Assembly (NCBI RefSeq): GCF_000153125.2
Contig: NZ_CM002299.1
Span: 1,487,075 to 1,551,074 of the forward strand
Length of the DNA: 64,000 bases
Origin: Congregibacter litoralis KT71
Lineage (GTDB): Bacteria; Pseudomonadota; Gammaproteobacteria; Pseudomonadales; Halieaceae
Reading direction: 5' to 3'
The notes beneath the pieces were generated by a model. The model made no database searches. It saw only the letters and a list, made by a program, of their open reading frames with translations, and was not told the origin of the DNA. Numbering within the stretch: position 1 is the first letter of the stretch; every line of letters begins with the position of its first letter. Below, piece after piece: positions 7,891 to 17,047 of this stretch. The position numbers and the translations under genes are program-made.

Positions 7891-8559
7891 TCAAGCCATG
7901 CTGGCGAGATCGGTTTTCATGGCCTCAAGGGTCCTTGCACGAACCCGCAGTTTATTCGCCGCGTACTGGCCCTTCGGCAGCTCTGCCAATCGCCGGGCTA
8001 TTTCCATGGCGCGGTCATCCAACTGCGATGCATCGACGATTTCATCTAAAAACCCTGCCGCAACTCCCTGCTCCGGGGTGTAAATCTCGGATTGCAGCGC
8101 TGCACGGGTCAGATGCTCTTTGACAATGCGTGACTCCGTAAGAGCGATGAGTATGGGTGGCAAATCCATACCGATGGCCGTCTCGGGGAGGGTGACTTTG
8201 AAGTCGCCCCGAGTGCCCACGCGCGTGTCGCTGGCCATCACAATAAAAGCGCCCATGGCGACGCAGTGTCCCGTGCACGCCGCGACCAGAGGGAGAGGGT
8301 ACCCCGTCAGGCGGACCAAGAGCTCAAAACCCCGTTTCACCATGGCCTGTCCCTCGGCCATGCCTTTTTTAAACTCTCCAAGGTCAAATCCACCGGAGAA
8401 CATGCCGTCCCGCCCGCGGATAATCACCGCCCCCGCATCCTCTCGTTCCGCCCGGTCAAGTCCGGCGTTGATGTCATCCAAAAACTGATGGCCCACGACA
8501 TTGGCTTTACCGTCATCAAACTTGAGGACGGCGACCTGATTTTGGAGGGTGTATTCCAT
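7891..8559 (-). CDS. Crotonase-family enoyl-CoA hydratase/isomerase
   Basis: A 222-residue cytoplasmic enzyme of the crotonase fold, acting on an acyl-CoA thioester. The oxyanion-hole segments are visible as GRDGMFSGGFDLGEF and GHCVAMGAFIVMASDTRVG. It is shorter than typical enoyl-CoA hydratases (about 257 residues), with a trimmed C-terminus. The usual catalytic Glu positions cannot be assigned with confidence, so hydratase, isomerase or hydrolase activity are all possible. It is the first gene of the operon and is divergent from the patatin gene across a 191-bp region holding an FNR box. Confidence 0.8.
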   Translation of the reverse strand: MEYTLQNQVAVLKFDDGKANVVGHQFLDDINAGLDRAEREDAGAVIIRGRDGMFSGGFDLGEFKKGMAEGQAMVKRGFELLVRLTGYPLPLVAACTGHCVAMGAFIVMASDTRVGTRGDFKVTLPETAIGMDLPPILIALTESRIVKEHLTRAALQSEIYTPEQGVAAGFLDEIVDASQLDDRAMEIARRLAELPKGQYAANKLRVRARTLEAMKTDLASMA

Positions 8560-8682
8560 GGAGGTGTCTTTGCAAAAGGCGGGGCAGGCAGTCTGCCAGC
8601 GCTGTCATGGATGGGCAACTCTCGTTTTGGGCGAAGATTGCCAGGAAGCGGCTCTGATTCGAGAATTTTAGCCGCCAACTAT

Positions 8683-8724
8683 TTGATCAAAATCAAAGCT
8701 CTTGGGCGCCAGAAGGTTTAGAAT
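8683..8724 (+). promoter_or_regulatory. Class II FNR/ANR-type promoter
   Basis: TTGATCAAAATCAA at 8683-8696 is a perfect match to the FNR/ANR consensus TTGAT-N4-ATCAA. A -10-like TAGAAT lies at 8719-8724. With a start site seven bases after it (about 8731) the box centre is at -41.5, the classical class II activator position. The promoter drives the patatin gene at 8751. The same box could also repress or activate the divergent crotonase operon. Confidence 0.75.
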
Positions 8725-8750
8725 AAAGACTGACATTCAAGGTCCACCCT

Positions 8751-10169
8751 ATGCTTATCAATACCCATAGTCGCATCGAGCGAGCCCTCAGCCAGGCGTC
8801 CAATTACGAAGAATGGATGACCGCGGCCCGGGAGTATGATCGCAGCAAGGGTCTCGACCGCTGGCGGCAAAAAGACTCCACCCGCCAGTACGACAATGTG
8901 TCCATCCGCATCAGGCTGGACGCGCTTCAAAGCCTCAAAGCGCGCCACGATATTCGCGGCTTGTTGTACACCCTGAACGAGGGCATCCACGGCAACATGG
9001 GGGGCATGGGACGTGCAGGGCTGTATGGCCACGCCTTGTCGGGCACCAAAACCCTCATCGAGAACTACATCGAAGAAATCGTTGATACCCTGGAGATGCT
9101 CGACGCAGACACCAGCGGCGATATCAGCGACGACGAGAAGCTCGACTTCTTCAAGCGCGCCAGTCACTGTTTTGGTCGTTCCGCTTTTATGATGAGCGGC
9201 TCAGGCTCCCTGCTGTTCTTTCATGTGGGCGTTATTCGCGCCCTGGCCGAGGCGGAGCTACTACCCGCAGTACTTTCGGGGTCCAGTGGCGGGGCCATTG
9301 TCGGTAGCATTGTCTCCACCCACAGTGAAAAAGAACTCCTTGAGCTTTTGCAGCCTGAATACTTTATGCAATACGTGCCCAAGGAAGGGGACGAGCCCCA
9401 CGCATCCCGCCTTGCTGAGCTGGAGGCTGCCGTGGAGCAGTTTATTCCGGACATTACCTTCCAGCAGGCCTTCGCAAAAACCGGCCGGGCCATGAATGTG
9501 TCCGTAGCGCCGGCGGAGACGCATCAGACCTCACGACTGCTGAATTCCATCACCTCTCCCAGTGTGCTTATTCGCAGCGCGGTGATGGCATCCGCTTCGG
9601 TGCCGGGTATTTTTCCGCCGGTCGTCCTGGAGGCTATTGATAGCCACGGGGAACGAAAGCACTATCTGGCCTCCCGAAAATGGGTGGATGGCTCTGTGAG
9701 TGACGATTTGCCCGCCAAGCGCCTCGCCAGGCTTTATGGTGTAAACCACTTTGTGGTGAGTCAGACCAATCCCCATGTGTTGCCCTTTGTGACCGACGGT
9801 CACCGTAAGCAAAGTGCGAGAGGCATACTGACGGAAGCGGGGCGGCGCTCGGCGCGGGAGTGGTTTAACGCCGTGACTTTGCTGGCCGAGCGTCTTGATC
9901 GCAAAAATGGCGTCATTTCCCAGCGGGCCAGCCGCTTGCGCTCGATCATCAATCAGGACTACGTGGGCGACATCAATATTCTTCCGGACTATAAATTTCA
10001 GAATCCCCTGAAGCTCCTCACCTTTCCCGGGGAGAAAAAGCTGCGACAGCTCATTGCCTCCGGTGAACGCTGCACCTGGCCCAAACTCGAGATGATTCGT
10101 TTGCAGACCCGCATCAGTCGCAAACTCGATACTATTCTTGCAAACCGCCCCGGGGCGGTGAAGCATTAG
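8751..10169 (+). CDS. Patatin-like phospholipase with N-terminal DUF3336
   Basis: A 472-residue lipid acyl hydrolase. The first ~140 residues are the helical DUF3336 region found in front of bacterial and fungal patatin domains. The patatin core starts at MSGSGSLLFFHVGVIRALAEAELLP, with the nucleophile elbow GSSGG (Ser near residue 179) and the dyad Asp in DGSVSDDLP near residue 314. The glycine-rich oxyanion loop is G-S-G-S-L-L-F-F. There is no signal peptide, so it probably acts on membrane lipids from the cytoplasm. The FNR-type promoter suggests induction at low oxygen, when membrane lipid remodelling could be needed. It appears monocistronic. Confidence 0.9.
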   Translation: MLINTHSRIERALSQASNYEEWMTAAREYDRSKGLDRWRQKDSTRQYDNVSIRIRLDALQSLKARHDIRGLLYTLNEGIHGNMGGMGRAGLYGHALSGTKTLIENYIEEIVDTLEMLDADTSGDISDDEKLDFFKRASHCFGRSAFMMSGSGSLLFFHVGVIRALAEAELLPAVLSGSSGGAIVGSIVSTHSEKELLELLQPEYFMQYVPKEGDEPHASRLAELEAAVEQFIPDITFQQAFAKTGRAMNVSVAPAETHQTSRLLNSITSPSVLIRSAVMASASVPGIFPPVVLEAIDSHGERKHYLASRKWVDGSVSDDLPAKRLARLYGVNHFVVSQTNPHVLPFVTDGHRKQSARGILTEAGRRSAREWFNAVTLLAERLDRKNGVISQRASRLRSIINQDYVGDINILPDYKFQNPLKLLTFPGEKKLRQLIASGERCTWPKLEMIRLQTRISRKLDTILANRPGAVKH

Positions 10170-10241
10170 CCTTCTGCGCTAGCGAAGCTAACGACGCCGA
10201 AGAGGCGCTATTTTTACTTTCAAACGATAAGGAATAAGGAC

Positions 10242-10535
10242 ATGGCAGTAGGTGTAATCGCAACGCTTAAGATTCAGGAAGGCAAGAACGCGGAGTTTGA
10301 AAAAACCTTTCTGGACCTTGCGGAAAAAGTGCGGGCAAACGAAGGCGGCTGTAACTTTTACGAACTGCACGTGAGCAAGACTGATCCCCAGGAGTACAAG
10401 GTCCTCGAGCAATACGCCACGGCAGAGGATCTCGCCAAGCACGGCCAGACGGACTACTTTAAAGCGGCCAATGGCGCTCTGGCGTCCGTTGTCGCGGCGG
10501 CACCGCAGGTCGAGGTTCTTGACTCCGTAGGGTGA
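10242..10535 (+). CDS. ABM-domain monooxygenase-like protein
   Basis: A 97-residue protein of the antibiotic biosynthesis monooxygenase (dimeric alpha-beta barrel) family. Typical features are the N-terminal strand VGVIATLKIQEGKNAEFE, the NEGGCNFYELHVSKTDP segment and a HGQTDYFK helix near the C-terminus. Members include quinol monooxygenases (YgiN) and small stress-related proteins; the substrate cannot be inferred. It has an AAGGAA ribosome site and is separated by 72 bp from the patatin gene and 31 bp from the serine hydrolase gene. Confidence 0.85.
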   Translation: MAVGVIATLKIQEGKNAEFEKTFLDLAEKVRANEGGCNFYELHVSKTDPQEYKVLEQYATAEDLAKHGQTDYFKAANGALASVVAAAPQVEVLDSVG

Positions 10536-10566
10536 GGGGGCTTCTTTCCTGAACAGCGATAGCATC

Positions 10567-11922
10567 ATGTTTCCGCGCCACCGACATCGATACCAACACC
10601 AACACCAACACCAACACCGCCGCTTGCGCGCGGTGTTTTTCGTGGTGTTCACGGTACTCTTCGCCGGCGAGAGCATCGCGCAGAATTCGCTGCCCTCAGC
10701 CGAAAGCACGGATCCCGCGGTGATGGGATGGATGCTTGGGACGCCACCGGACGCCGCCAAGCTGGTTCGCCACGACGATCTCAGCTTTTATCAGTTTCCG
10801 CGCACGCGCTGGACCTTTTCTCATTTCCGGGAGTTGCTGCCGACAAAGCGCCTGTGGCGCGGTGCCGGGGCAGGGGTCCCGCTGGTAGCAATGCCCGATG
10901 GTGCTATTGATGGCGTGGAGTTTACGCCCATGGGCCAGAGCACCGTTATGAGCTTTGGAGACATGTTGACGGCCACCTACGCAGACGCTGCGCTCGTGCT
11001 GCATAAGGGCGATGTGGTCTACGAAAACTATTTTGGGGCGACATCCCGCGAAACACCGCACATCTCCTTTTCCATGACCAAGTCCTACTACGGCACCCTG
11101 GCGGCGATGCTTGTGGAAGAGGGACAGCTGGAAGAGGATAAGTTGGTGCGGGACTACCTACCGGAGTTGGCGGACAGCGGTTTCGCTACGGCCACGGTAC
11201 GTCAGATCCTGGATATGACCACCGCCATTGATTACTCCGAAGACTACACAGACCCCGACGCACACGTTTTTGACTTTGCGCGATCCGGCGGGATTTTTCC
11301 CCGGGGCGATTACGACGGCCCCGAGGGGTTTTACGCCTATGTCGCTACCCTCAAAGCGAAGGGCAAGCACGGGAATGCCTTCAGCTATCGCTCCGTGAAT
11401 ACGGAAGTCCTCGGTTGGCTTATTGCGCGCGTCACCGGCTCCAACGCTGTTGACCTGCTGCAGGAGCGCATCTGGAGCCGCCTGGGCGCCGAAGAGGATG
11501 CCTACATCCTCATCGATACCCTCGGCACGGGATGGGCGGCGGGAGGCCTGAATGCCACGTTGAGAGACCATGCCCGCTTTGGTGAAATGATGCGCAAGGG
11601 CGGTCGCTGGAACGGCGCGCAAGTGGTTCCCGAGGTGGTGGTTGATGATATCCGCCGCGGCGGTGACCGGGAGAAGTTCGCCAAGGCGGGTTACACCACG
11701 CTGCCTGGCGCCAGCTACCGCAATCAGTGGTGGGTACACCACAACCCGAACGGTGCCTTCAGTGCCCGGGGTGTCCACGGCCAGACGATTTACATCGACC
11801 CTCGCGCTGAAATGGTGATTGTGCGTCTGGCCTCTCATCCCCTGGCTGCCAATGGCAACTACGATGATGTGTCCCTGCCGGCCTATCAGGCGGTGGCGGA
11901 TTACCTGATGGCCCAGGATTGA
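10567..11922 (+). CDS. Exported serine hydrolase, beta-lactamase/NylB fold
   Basis: A 451-residue hydrolase of the class C beta-lactamase-like fold, most like 6-aminohexanoate-dimer hydrolases and EstB esterases. The SxxK nucleophile motif is in FSMTKSYYG (Ser near residue 168) and the YxN-type motif in YRSVN. Late segments are WAAGGLNATLRDHARFGEMM and VHGQTIYID. A signal peptide follows an unusual N-terminus: alternating His and Gln (HRHRYQHQHQHQH) encoded by a CAACAC hexamer repeat, then hydrophobic VFFVVFTVLFAG and SIAQ. The substrate, ester or amide, is unknown. A TTG start after the repeat is possible but has no ribosome site. Confidence 0.8.
   Translation: MFPRHRHRYQHQHQHQHRRLRAVFFVVFTVLFAGESIAQNSLPSAESTDPAVMGWMLGTPPDAAKLVRHDDLSFYQFPRTRWTFSHFRELLPTKRLWRGAGAGVPLVAMPDGAIDGVEFTPMGQSTVMSFGDMLTATYADAALVLHKGDVVYENYFGATSRETPHISFSMTKSYYGTLAAMLVEEGQLEEDKLVRDYLPELADSGFATATVRQILDMTTAIDYSEDYTDPDAHVFDFARSGGIFPRGDYDGPEGFYAYVATLKAKGKHGNAFSYRSVNTEVLGWLIARVTGSNAVDLLQERIWSRLGAEEDAYILIDTLGTGWAAGGLNATLRDHARFGEMMRKGGRWNGAQVVPEVVVDDIRRGGDREKFAKAGYTTLPGASYRNQWWVHHNPNGAFSARGVHGQTIYIDPRAEMVIVRLASHPLAANGNYDDVSLPAYQAVADYLMAQD
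10594..10618 (+). repeat. Hexamer microsatellite (CAACAC type)
   Basis: About four tandem ACCAAC/CAACAC units lie in the first 20 codons of the serine hydrolase gene. The unit is six bases, so gain or loss of copies would change the His-Gln tract length without shifting the frame. Confidence 0.7.
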
Positions 11923-11953
11923 TGCTCGCGGTCGTGTCGGGAGCGTCCTTATC

Positions 11954-12790
11954 GTGAATAGCCATCCGTTTTCTCAGGTCGATGTGTTTGCAAAGGATGC
12001 TTATCGCGGAAATCCCGTTGCCGTGGTTCACGATGCCGATGCACTGACCACGGATGAGATGCACTGTTTTGCCCGCTGGACCAATCTCTCGGAAACCACA
12101 TTCCTCCTGAAGCCTCGCAGTGATGAGGCGGACTATCGCCTGCGGATCTTTACGCCCGGGGGGGAACTGCCCTTCGCCGGGCATCCCACCCTGGGCAGTT
12201 GCCACGCATGGCTTGAGGCCGGTGGACAATCCGCGAGTGCTGCCTTCGTTGTGCAGGAGTGTGAGGCCGGTCTGGTGCGTGTTCGCAGGGGATCCGAGGG
12301 ACTGGCTTTTGCCGCGCCCCCCGTGCACCGCTCGGGGCCGCTGGATTCGGCGTTTGTCTCCCGGTTGATGGCCGCGCTGCATTTACCGCCAGAAGCTCTC
12401 GTTGCTCATCAATGGGTGGATAACGGGCCCGGCTGGTGCGCCCTGCAACTGGACAGTGCCCGGCGTGTCCTGGATGTGGTGCCCGATATGGCCGCTCTGG
12501 GTGATGCCTGTCTTGGGCTTGTGGGCGCTTACCCCCCGGGGAGTGCCTGTGATTTTGAGGTGCGAGCCTTTGTGCCGTCTCTTGGCGTGCCCGAGGACCC
12601 GGTGACGGGAAGTCTCAACGCCAGTATTGCCCAGTGGCTGATACGCGAGGGACGTGCCCCCGATTGCTATCTGGCGTCTCAGGGCACGGTCATTGAGAGG
12701 GCAGGCCAGATCCGCGTCAGCAAAGAGCAGGACACGGTGTGGATTGGTGGCGAAACAAGGACCTGTATTACCGGCACCGCCGCATTTTGA
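11954..12790 (+). CDS. PhzF-family isomerase/epimerase-like protein
   Basis: A 278-residue protein with the two-lobed diaminopimelate-epimerase fold of the PhzF family. The N-terminus QVDVFAKDAYRGNPVAVV, then LSETTFLL and the RIFTPGGELPFAGHPTLGS loop are diagnostic. The C-terminal lobe has the EDPVTGSLNASIAQWL segment. Family members isomerise or epimerise small metabolites, and only a few make phenazines. No phenazine genes are nearby, so a general metabolic role is more likely. The GTG start follows the serine hydrolase stop by 31 bp with a weak ribosome site, so co-transcription is likely. Confidence 0.88.
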   Translation: MNSHPFSQVDVFAKDAYRGNPVAVVHDADALTTDEMHCFARWTNLSETTFLLKPRSDEADYRLRIFTPGGELPFAGHPTLGSCHAWLEAGGQSASAAFVVQECEAGLVRVRRGSEGLAFAAPPVHRSGPLDSAFVSRLMAALHLPPEALVAHQWVDNGPGWCALQLDSARRVLDVVPDMAALGDACLGLVGAYPPGSACDFEVRAFVPSLGVPEDPVTGSLNASIAQWLIREGRAPDCYLASQGTVIERAGQIRVSKEQDTVWIGGETRTCITGTAAF

Positions 12791-13033
12791 ACCCCGGCCG
12801 GCGCAGGCAACGCGATCCTCTGTTCGATCCTGACGCCGAAAACTTGCCCAGGAGAATTTAGATAAATTTGCCGCTCAGCAGGGCGAAAATGCAAATTTTA
12901 CCTTTCAGACGTCTTTGCAACACCCCTGTGATGGTGTTTACTAACCCCAAGTCCCCGCAAGGCACTTCGAATCCTAACTAAATCCAAAGATATGGATGGT
13001 TAGCGTCAATATCCCGAGGGAGGGGTTAGTAAA

Positions 13034-16000
13034 ATGAGGAAGCACTGCCAGAAGAGTCGTTCTGTACTCAGTCTCAGCGTTGCAGCAGCTGTCGCATCAC
13101 TCAGCGCAGCCACATCCACCAGTGTTTTTGCCCAGCAGGGCGAGGACATCCAGCTAGAAGAAGTTGTTGTTACCGGTTCACGTATCGCCGGTGACCCCAA
13201 CGCCATAGCCTCACAGCCGGTGACCAGCGTTAACGCCGAGGATATTGCCATTTCCGGTGAGTTCAATATCACCGACGTCATCAATGATATCCCCGCGCTT
13301 TTTTCATCGAATACTTCCGAGAACTCTCTGGACGGTAACCAGGGCGCTGAGGTTGCCGATGGCACCAACACGCTGAACCTTCGGGGTTTGGGCGCCGCAA
13401 GAACCCTGGTGCTTGTGGATGGCCGACGCCACGTAGCGGGCGCGGCGGGTACCCAGGCAGTGGATGTGGGCTCACTGCCCATGAAACTCATCGAGCGCGT
13501 CGAAGTACTCACCGGCGGCGCCTCAGCGGTCTACGGGGCTGACGCGGTAACCGGGGTAGTGAACTTTATTCTCAAGGACGATTACGAAGGTTTCGAAATC
13601 GACCTGCAAACCGGTATGTCCAGCGAAGCCGATGCGGGACAGTCTGCGATTTCTGCCCTCTGGGGTAAGAATTTCAGCAACGGCCGCGGTAACGTCGCGG
13701 TCACCCTGGATTATCGTACGGACGAAGGCCTGAAAGCTGGCGAGCGTGGCCGTGACGGCCTGCTCACAGGTACCGGACGTGACTGGGTTAACCCCGATCT
13801 GCGGTTCCAGCAGGGGGACATTACCGGTGACACTCCCAACTTCCAGCAGTTCTTTAACTACCAGAATACGGGGCTGACGGATTTCGGTCTGCCTATTCCC
13901 ACCCAGGAAGATTTCATCGCCGATTACCAGGCGGAGTTTGGTGTGGCGCCGTCCATCACCGCAGCCGAGGAAGCCTTGTTTGCGCAGGCGGGAAGCGCTC
14001 CTCAGCGTGCCGTGGAACTGGGACGCAGCTTCCCCTTCACATCCGGCTATGGCTACATCATTCCGGGTAACCCCTACACCTTCGAAGGCTTTGATCCCGA
14101 TGTGCCTATTGATCTGGACAACAACGGCCGTAACGACTGTCAGGACTCTTTCACCGGTTACAACTCGGTGTTTGGCGCCGCCTCTTTCGGTGTCGTAGGC
14201 GGTTGCTGGAACGTTGACCAGAACGGCGGCTATGCGCCGGTGCAGGACGGACGGGTCGCGGGTAACTTCCAGGGCTTTGGTGGTGACTCTCTCAACACCA
14301 TTCAGCAGGCTGACAGCTATCTGATCACGCCGGAAGACAAGATCACCTTCAATATGGTCGGTCATTTCGATATCAACGAGAACATGACGGCCTTTGGTGA
14401 GTTCAAGTACGGCTGGCAGGAAAACGAAAACCAGGTGCGACCCCAGTCCTTCTGGGATCTGTTGTTCGGCGCCCCTGACAACCCCTTCCTCCCGGGATTC
14501 ATCCAGCCCGTAGCTCAGGAGCTCGGCGGTGTTGCCATCACCATCGATCCCATCGGTCTCGGACCGACCCAGCGCGTGACCGAGCGTGAAACCTTCCGCT
14601 TTGTGGGTGGCCTTGAGGGCACCTTCTCAAACGGTTGGACCTACGAGGTGTCGGCAAACTACGGCAAGTTTGAGCAGACCATTGAACGCAGCAACGAAGT
14701 CATCGTTGACCGCTTCCTGGCTGCCATCGACGCGGTGACGGATCCTGCAACAGGCGAGGCGGCCTGTCGTTCCTCCGTGGACCCCAACGCCCCGGTAGTT
14801 GCCACACCTTTTGATATTCCGGTTTTTGATCCCGGCTACTACTCCTTTACGCCAGGTGACGGCCAGTGTGTTCCCCTGAATATCTGGGCTGGCCAGCCCG
14901 GTATCACGGATGAAGCGGTAGATTTTGTGACCCGTGCCACCAGCGAGGGCGCAACCCTCGAGCAGACGGTATTCGCGGCGGTGGTCACCGGTGATTCTGC
15001 TGACTGGTTTGAGTTACCTGCGGGCGCCGTGTCCTTTGCGGCGGGTGTTGAGTATCGCAAGGAAGAGTCAGAAACATCCTTTGACTCCTATGCCCTGGGC
15101 ATCATTCCTGCGGGGGCTCCGTTCCCCGAAGGCACTCAGCTGTCTGACGTGAGTGACAACAGCAACCTCCTGTTCCGACCTGCGCTGTCCAACAGCAACG
15201 AAGTGGGCGACTACGATGTCACCGATGTGTTCTTCGAGGTGAATGTTCCCCTGTTGTCGGGAACACCCTTCGCAGAATCTCTGGTGTTTGATGCAGCGGT
15301 ACGCGCCTCGGATTACAGCACCATCGGCGAGGCATACACCTGGAAGACGGGTCTGTCGTGGACACCCATCGACGATATCCGTTTCCGTGCAACGGTATCC
15401 CAGGCGGTGCGTGCGCCGAACATCAACGAGTTGTTTGCGCCTACGACGGGTACCAACTTCCGCCCCATCGATCCCTGTGACGCGGCCCAGCTTGCGGCGC
15501 TATCGGGTTCTATCGGTGCCCAGACGCAGGCGAACTGCGTAGCGGACTTTGCAACCTTCGGGCTGAACCCCTTCGACGCAGAGGGTAATTACGTGTACAC
15601 CGATCCTCTCTCCGCTTCTTTCGGCGGCACCCAGGGCGGTAATCAGGATCTTCAGGAAGAGACGGCGGACACCTACACCATTGGTGTGGTCTTCCAGCCC
15701 ACGTTCCTGGAAGGTCTGACCCTCAGTGTTGACTACTGGTCTATCGAGATTGAGGACGCTATCGAGGAGGTGACGTCGCAGAACATCGTGGACGCCTGCT
15801 ATCAGGGTACTTCCCTCAACGACGCCTTCTGCAGCCAGTTCACTCGAAACACAAACTCGTCCTCGGTGCAGTTTGGTGGTTTTAACTTCCTGCAGGTGTC
15901 GCCCATTAACTTCGCCAACCTCGAGTCAGACGGTATCGACTTCCAGGGTAGCTATGATTTCTCCATCGGAGAGCACGGCTTCAAGGCGTCCATCGGTGGT

Positions 16001-16405
16001 ACCTATGTCAATGAGCTGAACCGGTTCTCTGATCCCCTCGATTCCTCTGTGGTTGACGTGGAGCTGGGTGAGGTCAACCGACCTGAGCTTGCCGGTAACA
16101 TCTGGCTGAACTGGTACTGGAAAGACCTGACGGTGCAGTGGCAGACGCAGTACCAGGACGAGCAGTTGCTGGCCTTTATCGAAATCGACACGGCCCAGGA
16201 GCTGTATGGCGACTCCGTGGTGCAGGATGAGTACTGGCAGCACGATATCGCGGCTACCTTTGCGATCAAGGAGACCATGAGTGTCTTTGGCGGTGTGCGC
16301 AACCTCACGGACGAGCAGCCGTTCATTACCAACCGTGGATACCCTGCGAGTGCCCGTGGTACCTATGTGTACCTCGGCTTCAACATGGTGTTCGGTGGGT
16401 TCTAA
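13034..16405 (+). CDS. Large TonB-dependent outer-membrane receptor
   Basis: A 1123-residue receptor for TonB-driven uptake across the outer membrane. A signal peptide of about 35 residues (cleavage after SVFA) is followed by the TonB-box-like LEEVVVTGSRI, the plug (LNLRGLGAARTLVLVDGRRH, then ERVEVLTGGASAVYGADAVTGVVNFIL) and a beta barrel ending in the aromatic C-terminal strand YVYLGFNMVFGGF. It is longer than siderophore receptors. A Cys-containing extracellular loop region (NNGRNDCQD, GGCWNVDQ, GEAACRSS) and a DxDxDG-like NNGRND segment suggest an organic ligand such as peptide or oligosaccharide; the ligand is not identified. It is monocistronic, between a 243-bp leader region and a clear terminator, next to the cyanophycin locus. 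Confidence 0.93.
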   Translation: MRKHCQKSRSVLSLSVAAAVASLSAATSTSVFAQQGEDIQLEEVVVTGSRIAGDPNAIASQPVTSVNAEDIAISGEFNITDVINDIPALFSSNTSENSLDGNQGAEVADGTNTLNLRGLGAARTLVLVDGRRHVAGAAGTQAVDVGSLPMKLIERVEVLTGGASAVYGADAVTGVVNFILKDDYEGFEIDLQTGMSSEADAGQSAISALWGKNFSNGRGNVAVTLDYRTDEGLKAGERGRDGLLTGTGRDWVNPDLRFQQGDITGDTPNFQQFFNYQNTGLTDFGLPIPTQEDFIADYQAEFGVAPSITAAEEALFAQAGSAPQRAVELGRSFPFTSGYGYIIPGNPYTFEGFDPDVPIDLDNNGRNDCQDSFTGYNSVFGAASFGVVGGCWNVDQNGGYAPVQDGRVAGNFQGFGGDSLNTIQQADSYLITPEDKITFNMVGHFDINENMTAFGEFKYGWQENENQVRPQSFWDLLFGAPDNPFLPGFIQPVAQELGGVAITIDPIGLGPTQRVTERETFRFVGGLEGTFSNGWTYEVSANYGKFEQTIERSNEVIVDRFLAAIDAVTDPATGEAACRSSVDPNAPVVATPFDIPVFDPGYYSFTPGDGQCVPLNIWAGQPGITDEAVDFVTRATSEGATLEQTVFAAVVTGDSADWFELPAGAVSFAAGVEYRKEESETSFDSYALGIIPAGAPFPEGTQLSDVSDNSNLLFRPALSNSNEVGDYDVTDVFFEVNVPLLSGTPFAESLVFDAAVRASDYSTIGEAYTWKTGLSWTPIDDIRFRATVSQAVRAPNINELFAPTTGTNFRPIDPCDAAQLAALSGSIGAQTQANCVADFATFGLNPFDAEGNYVYTDPLSASFGGTQGGNQDLQEETADTYTIGVVFQPTFLEGLTLSVDYWSIEIEDAIEEVTSQNIVDACYQGTSLNDAFCSQFTRNTNSSSVQFGGFNFLQVSPINFANLESDGIDFQGSYDFSIGEHGFKASIGGTYVNELNRFSDPLDSSVVDVELGEVNRPELAGNIWLNWYWKDLTVQWQTQYQDEQLLAFIEIDTAQELYGDSVVQDEYWQHDIAATFAIKETMSVFGGVRNLTDEQPFITNRGYPASARGTYVYLGFNMVFGGF

Positions 16406-16432
16406 GACCTCCTGATCAAAGCGGATAAGAGG

Positions 16433-16462
16433 GCCGTCTACATTGCGTAGACGGCTTTTTTT
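16433..16462 (+). terminator. Intrinsic terminator of TonB receptor gene
   Basis: GCCGTCTAC, a five-base loop, then GTAGACGGC and a run of seven T. It begins 28 bp after the stop codon of the receptor gene. Confidence 0.9.
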
Positions 16463-16496
16463 GTCTGCGAAAACTGCCGATCCGCGCTTTAGAGGA

Positions 16497-16856
16497 TCAC
16501 GCCAGACGTCGGTATACCCGGGTGATCAGTTCTTCGGCGATGAGCATCCCGGCCACCACTACGATGAACGCCAGCACACCGTGCATGGCCCCTGCAAAGT
16601 GAAGTCCTTCGCCGAGGATGCGGTCCACGGCGCCCAGCATGACAAACTTTGAGCCGAAGAGGATGAGCCAGGCGCTGAAATAGCGCAGGAACGTCCAGTG
16701 GAAGCCTTCACGCTTATGGAACCAGCCACCGACGCGATGCTCCAATGCCAGGGTTGCCTGCAGAAGCAGCTGCAGTAGCAACGCAGCCACCAGGGAGATG
16801 CTGAAGCTGTCCAGACTTACCCGGTCCCAGTGCTCGGCAAAGAGATTGATGACCAC
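16497..16856 (-). CDS. Small integral membrane protein, start uncertain
   Basis: From the first standard start codon (GTG 16856) the protein has 119 residues and about four membrane helices (VALLLQLLLQATLALEH, FLRYFSAWLILFGSKFVML, GVLAFIVVVAGMLIAEELI). I do not recognise a named function. The frame stays open and looks coding for 33 more codons (to ATC at 16955), adding a basic N-terminus and completing the first helix (LLTRYLIALLADLVVINL). That stretch contains no ATG, GTG or TTG, yet a GGGGGA ribosome-like site lies six bases before the ATC. The gene follows the YjiH-like gene on the same strand. Confidence 0.6.
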   Translation of the reverse strand: MVINLFAEHWDRVSLDSFSISLVAALLLQLLLQATLALEHRVGGWFHKREGFHWTFLRYFSAWLILFGSKFVMLGAVDRILGEGLHFAGAMHGVLAFIVVVAGMLIAEELITRVYRRLA

Positions 16857-17047
16857 GAGATCAGCAAGGAGCGCAATGAGATAGCGCGTCAGGAGACGCT
16901 GGCGGCTTGTGGGAATTTCCGCAGTGGCGGCAACGATATGGTGATGCGGTTTGATAGGTCTTCCCCCTAATACACTGCGCTAGTTATCTTGGCCCTACAC
17001 CAGTGGAGCTGTGATGTTGCCTGTTAGTAAACATCCGGTGCGTGCCC

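Noticed and set aside
11954..12790. PhzF as evidence of a phenazine cluster
   Set aside because: No other phz gene is nearby; most PhzF-family proteins are unrelated to phenazine synthesis.
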